Assembly (NCBI RefSeq): GCF_009741265.1
Contig: NZ_WOWL01000001.1
Span: 806,001 to 870,000, forward strand
DNA length: 64,000 bases
Direction of reading: 5' to 3'
Source: Pseudarthrobacter sp. GA104
Lineage (GTDB): Bacteria > Actinomycetota > Actinomycetes > Actinomycetales > Micrococcaceae
This document shows, piece after piece, positions 43,209 through 52,436 of this stretch; within the stretch, counting starts at the first letter, position 1, and every line of letters starts with the position of its first letter. The notes under the pieces are model-generated. The model did not search any database and was not told where the DNA came from. It saw only the letters and a list, made by a program, of their open reading frames with translations. The translations under genes and the position numbers were made by a program.

Positions 43209-45038
43209 GTGAGAGAAGCGAGCACCGAACTGCTGGTTGAGCTTGACGCCGCCAGCAATGTGACTGACCTGCTGCTGGAGCAGCATGAGGCCAACCCTGC
43301 GCACGCCCTGTACCGCAGGAAGGGGCCCAACGGCTGGGTTGACGTCACAGCCCACAAGTTCCTGCAGGATGTCAGCGCGTTGGCCAAGGGCCTCATCGCC
43401 GGCGGCCTTGAGCCGGGCGACGCCGTGGCCGTGATGTCCCCCACCTCCTACGAATGGACCCTGGTCGATTTCGCGATCTGGTTTGCCGGCGGTGTGACAG
43501 TCCCCATCTACGAGACGTCCTCCGCACGCCAGGTGGAGTGGATCATCCAGGACGCCGGCGTGCGCCGCGTCTTTGCCGGCGACCGGGCCACGGTGGACCT
43601 GGTCACCACTGTGCTCGAGGGCTCCTTCCTGCTCCGGGACCGGCTGGTCAACGTAGTGCGGATGGATTACGACGGCGAAGCACCGGACCTTGCCAGCCTC
43701 GCCGCTGCCGGCGCGGGGGTTACCGACGCGGAGCTTGAGCGGCACCGCAGCCGGGCCGGCCTGGAGGACGTCGCCTCCCTGGTATACACGTCGGGCACCA
43801 CGGGAAATCCCAAGGGCTGCGAGATCACGCACGGAAACTTCGCCCTGGTGGCGAAGAACATCGTGGCGTTCCTTCCGGAGCTGCTGCTGCAGGACCAGGC
43901 CCGCACCCTGATGTTCCTGCCCCTGGCCCACGTCCTTGCCCGTGCCGTCCAAGTGGTGTGCCTCGCCGCCGGGGCCACTCTGGGCCATACCCCGGGAGCC
44001 GCCCGGCTCCTTGAGGACCTGGGCACGTTCCGGCCCACTTTCCTGCTGGTGGTGCCGCGGATCTTCGAAAAAGTCAGGGCCACCGCCGCCCACAAGGCTG
44101 CCCTCTCGGGCAAGGCCTGGCTCTTCCGGGCTGCATCGGCCACGGCCATTGAGTTCTCGCAGGAAGAGGATAAGCGGAACCGCGGGAAGGGCAGCGGCCC
44201 CGGGCTGCTGTGCCGGGTGCGCCATGGAATCTTTGACCGGCTGCTGTATCCCCGCCTTCGGCAGGCCCTGGGCGGACAGGTCGGGTACACCGTATCCGGG
44301 GCCAGTCCGCTGGCCCTGGAGGACGCCCACTTCTTCCGGGGCGCCGGCATCCCGGTACTGGAAGGCTACGGGCTAACCGAAACCACGGCGCCGTGCACCG
44401 CCAACACCCCGTCGCGTACCCGGGTGGGCTCAGTGGGGATACCCATCCCCGGCACCACCATCCGGGTGGCGGAAGACGGTGAAATCCTGGTGAAGGGAAT
44501 TGGCGTCTTTAAGGGCTACCACGCCAACCAGGCCGCGAATGCCGAGGCTTTTGTGGACGGTTTTTTCCGGACCGGCGACCTCGGGGAACTGGATCCGCAG
44601 GGGTTCCTCACCGTGACGGGCCGTAAGAAGGACCTGCTGGTCACTGCGGGCGGCAAGAATGTGGCACCGGGCCCTCTCGAGGAAAAGATCCGTTCCCATC
44701 CGCTGGTGGCGCATGCGGTTGTGGTGGGCGATGGGAAACCCTTCGTCTCGGCGCTGGTCACCCTCGACCCCGAGGGCGTGGACAACTGGCGTTCGGAGCA
44801 GGGCCTGCCCGCCCTCTCAGCCAGCGACGCGATCAAGGACCCGGACGTCCTCGCGGCAGTCCAGGATGCGGTGGACCAGGCGAACCTGCTGGTGTCCAAA
44901 GCCGAGTCCGTCCGGAGCTTCTCGCTCCTCGATGCCCAGTTCACAGTGGAGTCGGGATACCTGACCCCGTCCCTCAAACTGAAGCGGGCCGCCGTCGTGC
45001 GTGACTACGGCGACGAGATCGCCAAGCTGTACGCCTGA
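43209..45038 (+). CDS. Long-chain acyl-CoA synthetase (AMP-forming), FadD15-like
   Basis: Activates fatty acids to acyl-CoA via acyl-adenylate. The ~609-residue protein has the AMP-binding motif LVYTSGTTGNPKGCEITHGN (about 196-215), the later YGLTETTAPCTANTPS and GEILVKGIGVFKGYH, and FRTGDLGELDPQGFLTVTGR with K at KKDLLVTAGGKNVAPGPLEE. GTG 43209 (MREASTELLVEL) has CGGAGA upstream; the longer frame to 43023 overlaps PMT. It follows PMT by 67 nt. The exact chain length preference is not readable. Confidence 0.92.
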   Translation: MREASTELLVELDAASNVTDLLLEQHEANPAHALYRRKGPNGWVDVTAHKFLQDVSALAKGLIAGGLEPGDAVAVMSPTSYEWTLVDFAIWFAGGVTVPIYETSSARQVEWIIQDAGVRRVFAGDRATVDLVTTVLEGSFLLRDRLVNVVRMDYDGEAPDLASLAAAGAGVTDAELERHRSRAGLEDVASLVYTSGTTGNPKGCEITHGNFALVAKNIVAFLPELLLQDQARTLMFLPLAHVLARAVQVVCLAAGATLGHTPGAARLLEDLGTFRPTFLLVVPRIFEKVRATAAHKAALSGKAWLFRAASATAIEFSQEEDKRNRGKGSGPGLLCRVRHGIFDRLLYPRLRQALGGQVGYTVSGASPLALEDAHFFRGAGIPVLEGYGLTETTAPCTANTPSRTRVGSVGIPIPGTTIRVAEDGEILVKGIGVFKGYHANQAANAEAFVDGFFRTGDLGELDPQGFLTVTGRKKDLLVTAGGKNVAPGPLEEKIRSHPLVAHAVVVGDGKPFVSALVTLDPEGVDNWRSEQGLPALSASDAIKDPDVLAAVQDAVDQANLLVSKAESVRSFSLLDAQFTVESGYLTPSLKLKRAAVVRDYGDEIAKLYA

Positions 45039-45040
45039 CC

Positions 45041-45079
45041 CCGTCCGCCCGGGCTGCATGGAGCCGGCTGCCCGGACGG
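45041..45079. terminator. GC hairpin between convergent genes
   Basis: CCGTCC-G-CCCGGGC and GCCCGG-ACGG form an imperfect stem about 20 nt wide, between the acyl-CoA synthetase ending at 45038 and the TIGR01906 gene ending at 45094. It is placed to terminate both. Confidence 0.6.
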
Positions 45080-45093
45080 CGATCCTGTCCCGG

Positions 45094-46290
45094 TTACTCC
45101 TGGCCTGCGGCGGGAACCGGTTCGTCCTTCACCAGTCCGCGCCGCCGGCGGGTGGGCCAGGTGAGGATGAGCGTCAGGAGCGCTGTCAGGAGAACCAGGG
45201 CGGCGATCACCATCCCGGCATCAATCCAGAACTGGCCTGGGAACAGCCGGATCAGGGTGTCATCCATGCTGAAGGTCCAGGTGCCGTCGGCGAAGAAGAT
45301 CCGGTGGAACTCGGTAAAGAACTGCTGCCAGCCCAGGAACGCCAGCGTCCCCAGGCCCAGGATGAGGACTAAGGTGACGATGGAGCCGGCGAACAGCCCC
45401 CGTCGGACGCCCCCGGTGCTTCGTTTGCGGAGGTAGAGGACGGCGATGAGGCCCAACAGGAGCAGCAGGACACCCGCGCCGAAGGTTGAGAGGATCACCA
45501 GTTTTACGTCCGCCATGTGGCTGACTTCGCCGTCCTTGAACAACTTGTCGCCGCCGCGGTGCACCAGGTCGCCCAGGTAGCGCGGGCCGGACCAGTTGCT
45601 GAGGTAATCCACTGCGTAGGAGCCGTAGGTCATCCGGTCGTCCGTGCTGAACCCGTACCCGTCGCCGGGGAATCCGGGGCGGTTGTATTCCACCCACAGG
45701 AACAGCGGACTGGTCACCGCCCGGACAGCCAGGATCAGCAAAGTCACCGGGAAGAAGACAGCAAGCAACACCTGCATGACGCGCGGCGCCACCGGCTTGG
45801 CGTTCGCGGCACTCTCACGTTGGGCATTGCGGCGCTCCACCTCTTCCTCCGGCGGGCGGACTTGCAGCGCGGACGTGGCAAGGGGCTCCCGGAAGACCGG
45901 AGAACTGCCGTCGCCGTCGGGGTCTGCGGCGGCTTCGGCTGCTTTCCGGTCCGCCCTGGTCTCAGGCCGGCCGGTCCCTTCCGGAACCCTCGATGTGGCT
46001 TCAGCGCCTGCGGAGCCGGCGCCTTTCGTCCCGGCCGTGCCGCTGGAAGCGGGGGAACCATCTGCGGTGGCGGTGGGAGTGGCGGAACCGTCAGCGGTGG
46101 ATGGGGCCGGGGCGCCGGAGGCTGGGGCGGCCGAGGACCCGGACGCTGCGCTGGAGCCGCTGGCCGCACTGGAACCGCGCCCGGGAGTCAGCCAGGAAAA
46201 GGCGGGCTCGTCGGAGTCCCGGGAGGTATCCAGGAGGGGTTCCGGCTGCGGCTCCGGGCTTTTGGCGCGGGCCGGTGTTTCGTCTTTCAC
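45094..46290 (-). CDS. TIGR01906-family integral membrane protein
   Basis: A 398-residue protein. Residues 1 to about 165 are a low-complexity, Ser/Ala/Pro/Gly-rich cytosolic stretch with the repeat SSAASG. Then come four membrane helices (LLAVFFPVTLLILAVRAVTS; VILSTFGAGVLLLLLGLIAV; SIVTLVLILGLGTLAFLGW; WIDAGMVIAALVLLTALLTL) with conserved extracellular loops (NRPGFPGDGYGF; FADGTWTFSMDDTLIRLFPG). The core fits TIGR01906/DUF1461, function unknown. Start is GTG 46290. A 124-nt gap separates it from the SpoIIM gene on the same strand. Confidence 0.85.
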   Translation of the reverse strand: MKDETPARAKSPEPQPEPLLDTSRDSDEPAFSWLTPGRGSSAASGSSAASGSSAAPASGAPAPSTADGSATPTATADGSPASSGTAGTKGAGSAGAEATSRVPEGTGRPETRADRKAAEAAADPDGDGSSPVFREPLATSALQVRPPEEEVERRNAQRESAANAKPVAPRVMQVLLAVFFPVTLLILAVRAVTSPLFLWVEYNRPGFPGDGYGFSTDDRMTYGSYAVDYLSNWSGPRYLGDLVHRGGDKLFKDGEVSHMADVKLVILSTFGAGVLLLLLGLIAVLYLRKRSTGGVRRGLFAGSIVTLVLILGLGTLAFLGWQQFFTEFHRIFFADGTWTFSMDDTLIRLFPGQFWIDAGMVIAALVLLTALLTLILTWPTRRRRGLVKDEPVPAAGQE

Positions 46291-46414
46291 AGCAGGTCAC
46301 TTCCGTCGAATGTCCGCGCCGGGCCGGGGTCAGCAGGCGCGCTTTATCTGTTGACGAGCCTACCGTCCGCGCCTTCGGCTGGGCGAGAAACCACCCCGGT
46401 CGGATTACAACGAT

Positions 46415-47407
46415 TCAGGCAGCGATTTCCGGGTAGCCCGCGTCCTCACGCCGGAGGTCCCCGCGTTCTCCGGCCAGGTAAGCCGGCCTGCCCCACTTCA
46501 GCACGTAGAACCAGTACGCAGCCAAAACTGCGGCGCCGATGGCAATCTTGGCCCACACCGGCAGTGCACTGGGAGTGACAAATCCTTCCACCAGCCCGGA
46601 GACAAACAACACCAGGACCAGGCCAAGGGCCACGGTGATCAGGGACCTGCCTTCCTCGGCCACCGCCCTTCCCCTGGTTCTCGGTCCCGGTGAAACCATC
46701 GCCCAGAAGATCCGCAGGCCGGCGGCACAGGCGATGAAGACTGCAGTGAGTTCCATCAGGCCGTGCGGCAGGATGTAGCTGAAGAAGACGTCGGTTTTGC
46801 CGGCAGCGGCAAAGATACCGGCGGCGACCCCCACGCCCTGGGCGTTGCTGAACAGGATCATCGGAACCCAGAAGCCGGTGATCCCCAGGGCGACAGCCTG
46901 TGCGCTGATCCAGGCATTGTTGGTCCACACGGCGCCTGCAAAGGACGCAGCCGGGTTCTCGGAATAGTAGTTGATGAAGTCTTCCTCGACGTACTGCCGG
47001 GCCGCGGCCTCGGACGCCACTGCCCGCAGCGCTTCCGGGGACGTGCCAATCCAGAGTGCGTACGCCGCACCGATGAGGGCGAAGGCCGTGCCGCAGGCAA
47101 GCGTGAGCCAGGTCAGCCGATAGAACGCAGCCGGAAGTGCCACCACGAAGAACCGTGCCAGGTCCGCCATGGGATTGGACCGCGCGCCGGTGAACCGTGT
47201 CCTCGCCTGGGCGAGGGTGGCGGACAGCGAGGCGGAGAGCCCGCTTTCGGGGGCAACCGAGCGGATCAGGGACAAGTGCGCGGACGTGGACTGGTACAGC
47301 GCCAGCAGTTCATCGGCCTCGCGGCCGCTGAGCCTGCCCTTGGAGGCAAGCTCGTGCAGCCGTGCCCACTTGTCCGCATTGACAGCGGAGAAGGCGTCCA
47401 TATCCAC
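46415..47407 (-). CDS. Stage II sporulation protein M-like (SpoIIM/DUF95) membrane protein
   Basis: A 330-residue membrane protein. A soluble N-terminal part (about 1-95) leads to roughly five helices, among them FVVALPAAFYRLTWLTLACG, ALGITGFWVPMILFSNAQGV, ILPHGLMELTAVFIACAAGL and IAIGAAVLAAYWFYVL. The HGLMELTAVFIAC segment is the SpoIIM/DUF95 hallmark. In non-sporulating actinobacteria the family commonly sits beside RDD and MoxR/DUF58 genes, and here an RDD gene is divergent across 70 nt. Function is not established. Confidence 0.9.
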   Translation of the reverse strand: MDMDAFSAVNADKWARLHELASKGRLSGREADELLALYQSTSAHLSLIRSVAPESGLSASLSATLAQARTRFTGARSNPMADLARFFVVALPAAFYRLTWLTLACGTAFALIGAAYALWIGTSPEALRAVASEAAARQYVEEDFINYYSENPAASFAGAVWTNNAWISAQAVALGITGFWVPMILFSNAQGVGVAAGIFAAAGKTDVFFSYILPHGLMELTAVFIACAAGLRIFWAMVSPGPRTRGRAVAEEGRSLITVALGLVLVLFVSGLVEGFVTPSALPVWAKIAIGAAVLAAYWFYVLKWGRPAYLAGERGDLRREDAGYPEIAA

Positions 47408-47477
47408 GGGACCAGCCTAGCGCTCCGGCACTAGACTGTGAGCGACCACACCGTAAGCCTCGAGAACGGGAAAACCT

Positions 47478-48278
47478 GTGAGTTCGATTGTCACCGGCGA
47501 GGCCGTGGTGCTGGAACTGCGGCCGGCGTCCTTTGCGGCCCGCGCCCTTGGCCTGCTCCTTGATGTTGCCTTCAGCGTCATCCTGCTGGTGGCGATCCTG
47601 ATTGGCCTGTCCGCTGCCGGTGAGGACCTCGACGAGGCGGCCACGCGCGCCCTGATCCTGGTGGCCGTGGTCTTTTGCCTGGTGATTGTTCCGGTAGGTG
47701 TTGAAACGCTCAGCCGCGGCCTGTCCTTGGGGAAGTTGGCCACCGGCCTTCGGGTGGTTCGGGAGGACGGCGGCGCCATCCGTTTCCGGCATGCAGTCAT
47801 CCGCGGCCTGACCGGATTCCTGGAGATCTACCTGACTTTTGGCGGGATTGCGCTGACCGTTGCGCTCTTCAATGACAAGTCACGCCGGCTGGGTGACCTC
47901 ATGGCCGGAACCTATGCAGTCCGTACGCGCGTCCCCGTGGAGCAGCCGGTGCCGGTCTTCGTTCCGCACCGGCTAAAAGCGTGGGCAGCCGCCGCCGATA
48001 TCGGACGGATCCCTGATGCTACGGCCCGCAGGGCTACGCAGTTCCTCCGCCAGGCAGGGCGGATGGCCCCCCTGTCCCGCTCTGAAATGGCCGCGTCCAT
48101 CGCCACCGAACTGTCCGCCCACGTGGCTCCGCCCCCTCCCGCCGGTACCGGGCCGGACGACTACCTTGCCGCCGTCGTGGCTGAACGCCGCAACCGGGAG
48201 CTGACCCGGCTGGCCCAATCGCGCCGGCGCAACACCGAGACGGGCGAGCGGCTGCAGCGGCTGCCTTTCGGCAGCTGA
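47478..48278 (+). CDS. RDD-family membrane protein
   Basis: A 266-residue protein with the RDD domain in the first ~155 residues: LRPASFAARALGLLLDVAFS (with the R-D pattern), VETLSRGLSLGKLATGLRVV, and the SRRLGDLMAGTYAV segment. Three or four helices lie between about 27 and 130. The C-terminal ~110 residues are cytosolic and Arg-rich. GTG 47478 has GGGAAAA upstream. It is divergent from the SpoIIM-like gene and ends 3 nt before the convergent L,D-transpeptidase stop. RDD proteins may be transporters; role here unknown. Confidence 0.9.
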   Translation: MSSIVTGEAVVLELRPASFAARALGLLLDVAFSVILLVAILIGLSAAGEDLDEAATRALILVAVVFCLVIVPVGVETLSRGLSLGKLATGLRVVREDGGAIRFRHAVIRGLTGFLEIYLTFGGIALTVALFNDKSRRLGDLMAGTYAVRTRVPVEQPVPVFVPHRLKAWAAAADIGRIPDATARRATQFLRQAGRMAPLSRSEMAASIATELSAHVAPPPPAGTGPDDYLAAVVAERRNRELTRLAQSRRRNTETGERLQRLPFGS

Positions 48279-48281
48279 CCG

Positions 48282-49520
48282 TCAGTTGTCGTACTCACTC
48301 CACGGAATGTTCCAGTCGCCGAACCCGTCGTCGTGGGCGGCGTAGTCGCCCTCGGTGTTCACGATCTGCACCACATCCCCGGTGCCCATGTTGTCGAAGA
48401 CCCAGGCAGCGCCGTCGGGAGCGAACCCGATGCAGCCATGCGAGACGTTCGTGTTGCCAATGAACGGAAAGGCCGACTCAAGGGCCTGGTGGATGTAGGC
48501 GCCGCTGAGGGTGAGGCGGATGGTGTATTCCACGTCGACGTCACCGTAGTAGGCCGGATCGTCGGGTTTCAGGCCGATGCTCGAGGCCCGGAAGTGGTCG
48601 AACCGCTTCTTTTCCATCAGCACGCCATAGCCACGGGCCGACGGGAAGCGCTTGTCCCCCATGCTCACCGGCAGGGTCTTCACCACCTGGTCATTGACGC
48701 TCAGCGTGAAGGTATGCGCGGCGGCGTCGGCAACTGCCACCTTCTTGTCGCCGATCGAGACGTTCACCTTCTTGTTGAAATTGGCAATCTGGCCGTTGCC
48801 CAGGTCCACGCCGAAGAGCTTCATATCCATGCTGATGGTGGAGTTGGCGGCCCAGAAGGTCTCTGGCCGGTACCGGACCATGGTGTCGCTGTACCAGTGG
48901 AACGCTCCCACCTGGCCGGCGCTGCTGGTGATGGTGATGGCCTTTTCCACGGCTTCGCGGTTGACCACCGGCTCGCTGAAAATGACCTGCAACGGCTGCC
49001 CGACGCCGACTTTCATGCCATCAAGCGGGTAGATGGCAGCGTCCGCCTCGTGCGTGCTGGATACCGTGCTGAAGGACTGCGTGGTGCTTGTTTCGCGGCC
49101 CGCCTGGTCCTTGACGACATACGTGTAGCTGTAGTCGGTGTTGAACTTGAGCGGTCCGGCCGCAGACCAGCCGGTGCCCGCGGCGTCAATGCGGCCCTCG
49201 ACGATTTCACCTGAGGTACTGGTCAGGGTGACCCGCTCGATGGTGCCGTTGGTTACCTTCAGCGACACCGGGGCCGCCGGATTTACCTGCTTGGCGCCGC
49301 CGGCCGGAACGGCGTCGGACTTGACGGGAGCAATAACCGGCGAGGCAATGCCGGGGGAAGTCCTGATGGCGGATCCCGCCTCGGATTCGATGGCACCCCG
49401 GGCGATGCCCGGCGCAACCGCAGCGAAAACGCCACCGATGGCGGCGAGGACACACACGGCCACCACGAGGAGGATTTTCTTGAGGCGTCCCGGACGGCGG
49501 GACTGGACTTCGGGCTCCAT
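48282..49520 (-). CDS. L,D-transpeptidase (YkuD) with Ig-like domains
   Basis: A secreted peptidoglycan cross-linking enzyme that makes 3-3 bonds. The 412-residue protein has a short basic start and one anchor helix (ILLVVAVCVLAAIGGVFAAV, about 16-35), then Ig-like domains (about 85-265) as in mycobacterial LdtMt2, and the YkuD domain with the catalytic motif SHGCIGFAPDGAAWVF near 370-385 (HGC with Cys). ATG 49520 is good. It is followed by the RDD gene's end; upstream lies the ahcY terminator. Confidence 0.93.
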   Translation of the reverse strand: MEPEVQSRRPGRLKKILLVVAVCVLAAIGGVFAAVAPGIARGAIESEAGSAIRTSPGIASPVIAPVKSDAVPAGGAKQVNPAAPVSLKVTNGTIERVTLTSTSGEIVEGRIDAAGTGWSAAGPLKFNTDYSYTYVVKDQAGRETSTTQSFSTVSSTHEADAAIYPLDGMKVGVGQPLQVIFSEPVVNREAVEKAITITSSAGQVGAFHWYSDTMVRYRPETFWAANSTISMDMKLFGVDLGNGQIANFNKKVNVSIGDKKVAVADAAAHTFTLSVNDQVVKTLPVSMGDKRFPSARGYGVLMEKKRFDHFRASSIGLKPDDPAYYGDVDVEYTIRLTLSGAYIHQALESAFPFIGNTNVSHGCIGFAPDGAAWVFDNMGTGDVVQIVNTEGDYAAHDDGFGDWNIPWSEYDN

Positions 49521-49549
49521 ATGTTTGATCCTAGGCGCAGAAAGTAACG

Positions 49550-49574
49550 GCCCGGGCGCAGTGGGCGCCCGGGC
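49550..49574 (-). terminator. Hairpin downstream of ahcY
   Basis: GCCCGGGCGC (49550-49559) and GCGCCCGGGC (49565-49574) form a perfect 10-bp stem with a 5-nt loop, 10 nt after the ahcY stop at 49585 on the minus strand. It is followed by a short mixed T-rich run. Confidence 0.75.
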
Positions 49575-49584
49575 GCTTTACTTC

Positions 49585-51072
<1,488 letters not shown>

Positions 51073-51081
51073 GGATGGTCC

Positions 51082-51309
51082 TTAATTCGTTCCGGAGGCT
51101 GAGTCATGTTGGTCAGATCCTGCCGCGGAGGCTGCAGCGAGCAGCTCCGGGGGCAGGAGCAGCGGTATGCCGTCCTCGATGGCGTAGCGGGGCTTGACCC
51201 CGGATTCCGCAGCGACGGCGGCAACCAGTTCCTCGCCTTCCTGCACCAGGGGCGAACCGGTCACGGGACAACGCAGGACGGACAGCAGTTCGGGACTGAT
51301 CTTGGGCAT
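51082..51309 (-). CDS. Trm112-family small protein
   Basis: A 75-residue protein with the Trm112/YcaR start ISPELLSVLRCPVTGSPL and IEDGIPLLLPPE. In Trm112 of other organisms the fold binds zinc and activates methyltransferases, but here only one Cys (in LRCPVT) of the usual set is present, so a zinc site is unlikely. The tail is Ala/Ser-rich. It lies 9 nt upstream of ahcY on the same strand, so it is probably co-transcribed. Confidence 0.88.
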   Translation of the reverse strand: MPKISPELLSVLRCPVTGSPLVQEGEELVAAVAAESGVKPRYAIEDGIPLLLPPELLAAASAAGSDQHDSASGTN

Positions 51310-51387
51310 TTATTGGTGCTCCCTGGCGGGCGCGCTCGCGCCGGTAGCGGACTGATGTGCAGCTTCCAGCCTACCGCCACATGGATG

Positions 51388-51777
51388 TCAGGAGGGTTCA
51401 CGCAGGACGCGCAAGTGTCCCCTGCGGGTGCCTTCGGCGCCGGCCGGCGCCTCAAGGGCTGAATGGGGGCCGCGCTGCGCCGGCGGCTGCTTCGCCTGGT
51501 TGGGCAGGGCCGCAGCATCCCGGACGGCATTCGCAAGGGCGAGCAGGTCATCAGGGCCGGGCTGCTGGGGAGTCGACGGCATCGCCAGCCGCAGGACCTC
51601 CCAGCCCCGCGGGACCGTCAGGGAGCCTGCGTGCTGCTCGCACAAATCGTAACAATGCGGCTCGGCGTACGTGGCCAGCGGACCGAGGACTGCTGTGGAG
51701 TCTGCATAGACGTACGTCAGGGTGGCCACCGCTGACTGGCGGCAGGCAGATCTTGAACACTGACGGATAGCTCCCAC
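51388..51777 (-). CDS. DUF3499 family protein
   Basis: A ~129-residue actinobacterial protein. It starts MGAIRQCSRSACRQSAVATL and has a paired Cys pattern (QCSRSAC, then HCYDLCEQH), a plausible zinc site. The rest (LTVPRGWEVLRLAM, then a Pro/Gln-rich region) has no other domain. I chose GTG 51777, the family start; the frame is open to 51906, but that stretch is not homologous and overlaps the divergent zincin-like gene. Mycobacterial Rv3258c lies in the equivalent place. Function unknown. Confidence 0.85.
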   Translation of the reverse strand: MGAIRQCSRSACRQSAVATLTYVYADSTAVLGPLATYAEPHCYDLCEQHAGSLTVPRGWEVLRLAMPSTPQQPGPDDLLALANAVRDAAALPNQAKQPPAQRGPHSALEAPAGAEGTRRGHLRVLREPS

Positions 51778-51896
51778 GACATCACAGACTACTCCGTATC
51801 GCGGCCAAAACGGCGCATTGCTACCCCGGGGCCGCCGCGTCCGTGCCCCGGGCAGAATGTATCGCGTAAATGTTCCGCCGGGTTTACAGTCAATGT

Positions 51897-52409
51897 ATGC
51901 AGTCATCGAACCAGAAATCCGGTTTCACGGTCCGGTTGGCTGATCCGGATGCCCGCAGGGATCCAGGGACCGGCTCACCGGGCAAGAGCTTCGCAATGCG
52001 CCGGCGCAACCGCCACGGGCGCGGGCTCCGCGGGGAAGTGGTGCTCCCGACCCATCCCGGCTACCGGACCCGCTCGGACCGCTTTGATGACATGGTGATG
52101 GATTCCGCCCAACGGCTTCACGACATCTGGGGCAAGACGCTGGACGGGGTCCGGTTTGGCGTGGACGAGATCCCCCCGGACCTGGAGCAGCTGGCAGCCA
52201 GCACTTCCCCCGCTCCCATGGGCTCCTATACTCCCGCTGCGGACGGGGAAGGACCCATGATTACCGTGTACCGGCGCGTGGTGGAACAGGCGAGCCCCGG
52301 CCCGGAAGAGCTCCAGGACCTGATCCACGATGTCGTTGTGGAGCACACCGCCGAGATGCTCGGAGTGGCTCCGGAGACACTGGACCCGGTCTACCGCCGC
52401 CGGTACTGA
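51897..52409 (+). CDS. Zincin-like (metallopeptidase family) protein without a clear HExxH
   Basis: A ~170-residue protein matching the minimal-zincin family that, in actinobacteria, is divergent from DUF3499. The core starts MRRRNRHGRGLRGEVVLP and runs through RSDRFDDMVMDSAQRLHDI and VRFGVDEIPPDL. At the place where a zincin would have HExxH it reads VVVEHTAEMLG, so the metal ligands are not in the standard order and protease activity is doubtful. ATG 51897 is used; ATG 51996 (MRRRNRHGR) is an alternative that fits relatives better. Function unknown. Confidence 0.78.
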   Translation: MQSSNQKSGFTVRLADPDARRDPGTGSPGKSFAMRRRNRHGRGLRGEVVLPTHPGYRTRSDRFDDMVMDSAQRLHDIWGKTLDGVRFGVDEIPPDLEQLAASTSPAPMGSYTPAADGEGPMITVYRRVVEQASPGPEELQDLIHDVVVEHTAEMLGVAPETLDPVYRRRY

Positions 52410-52410
52410 A

Positions 52411-52435
52411 CCGGCCGCAGCGGCTGTGCGGCCGG
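52411..52435. terminator. Bidirectional hairpin between convergent genes
   Basis: CCGGCCGCA and TGCGGCCGG form a 9-bp stem with a 7-nt loop between the zincin-like gene ending at 52409 and DUF5719 ending at 52437. Confidence 0.7.
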
Positions 52436-52436
52436 C

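Noticed and set aside
45094..46290. SSAASG run as a real repeat array
   Set aside because: Only two or three units inside a low-complexity protein stretch; it is coding composition, not a DNA repeat element.
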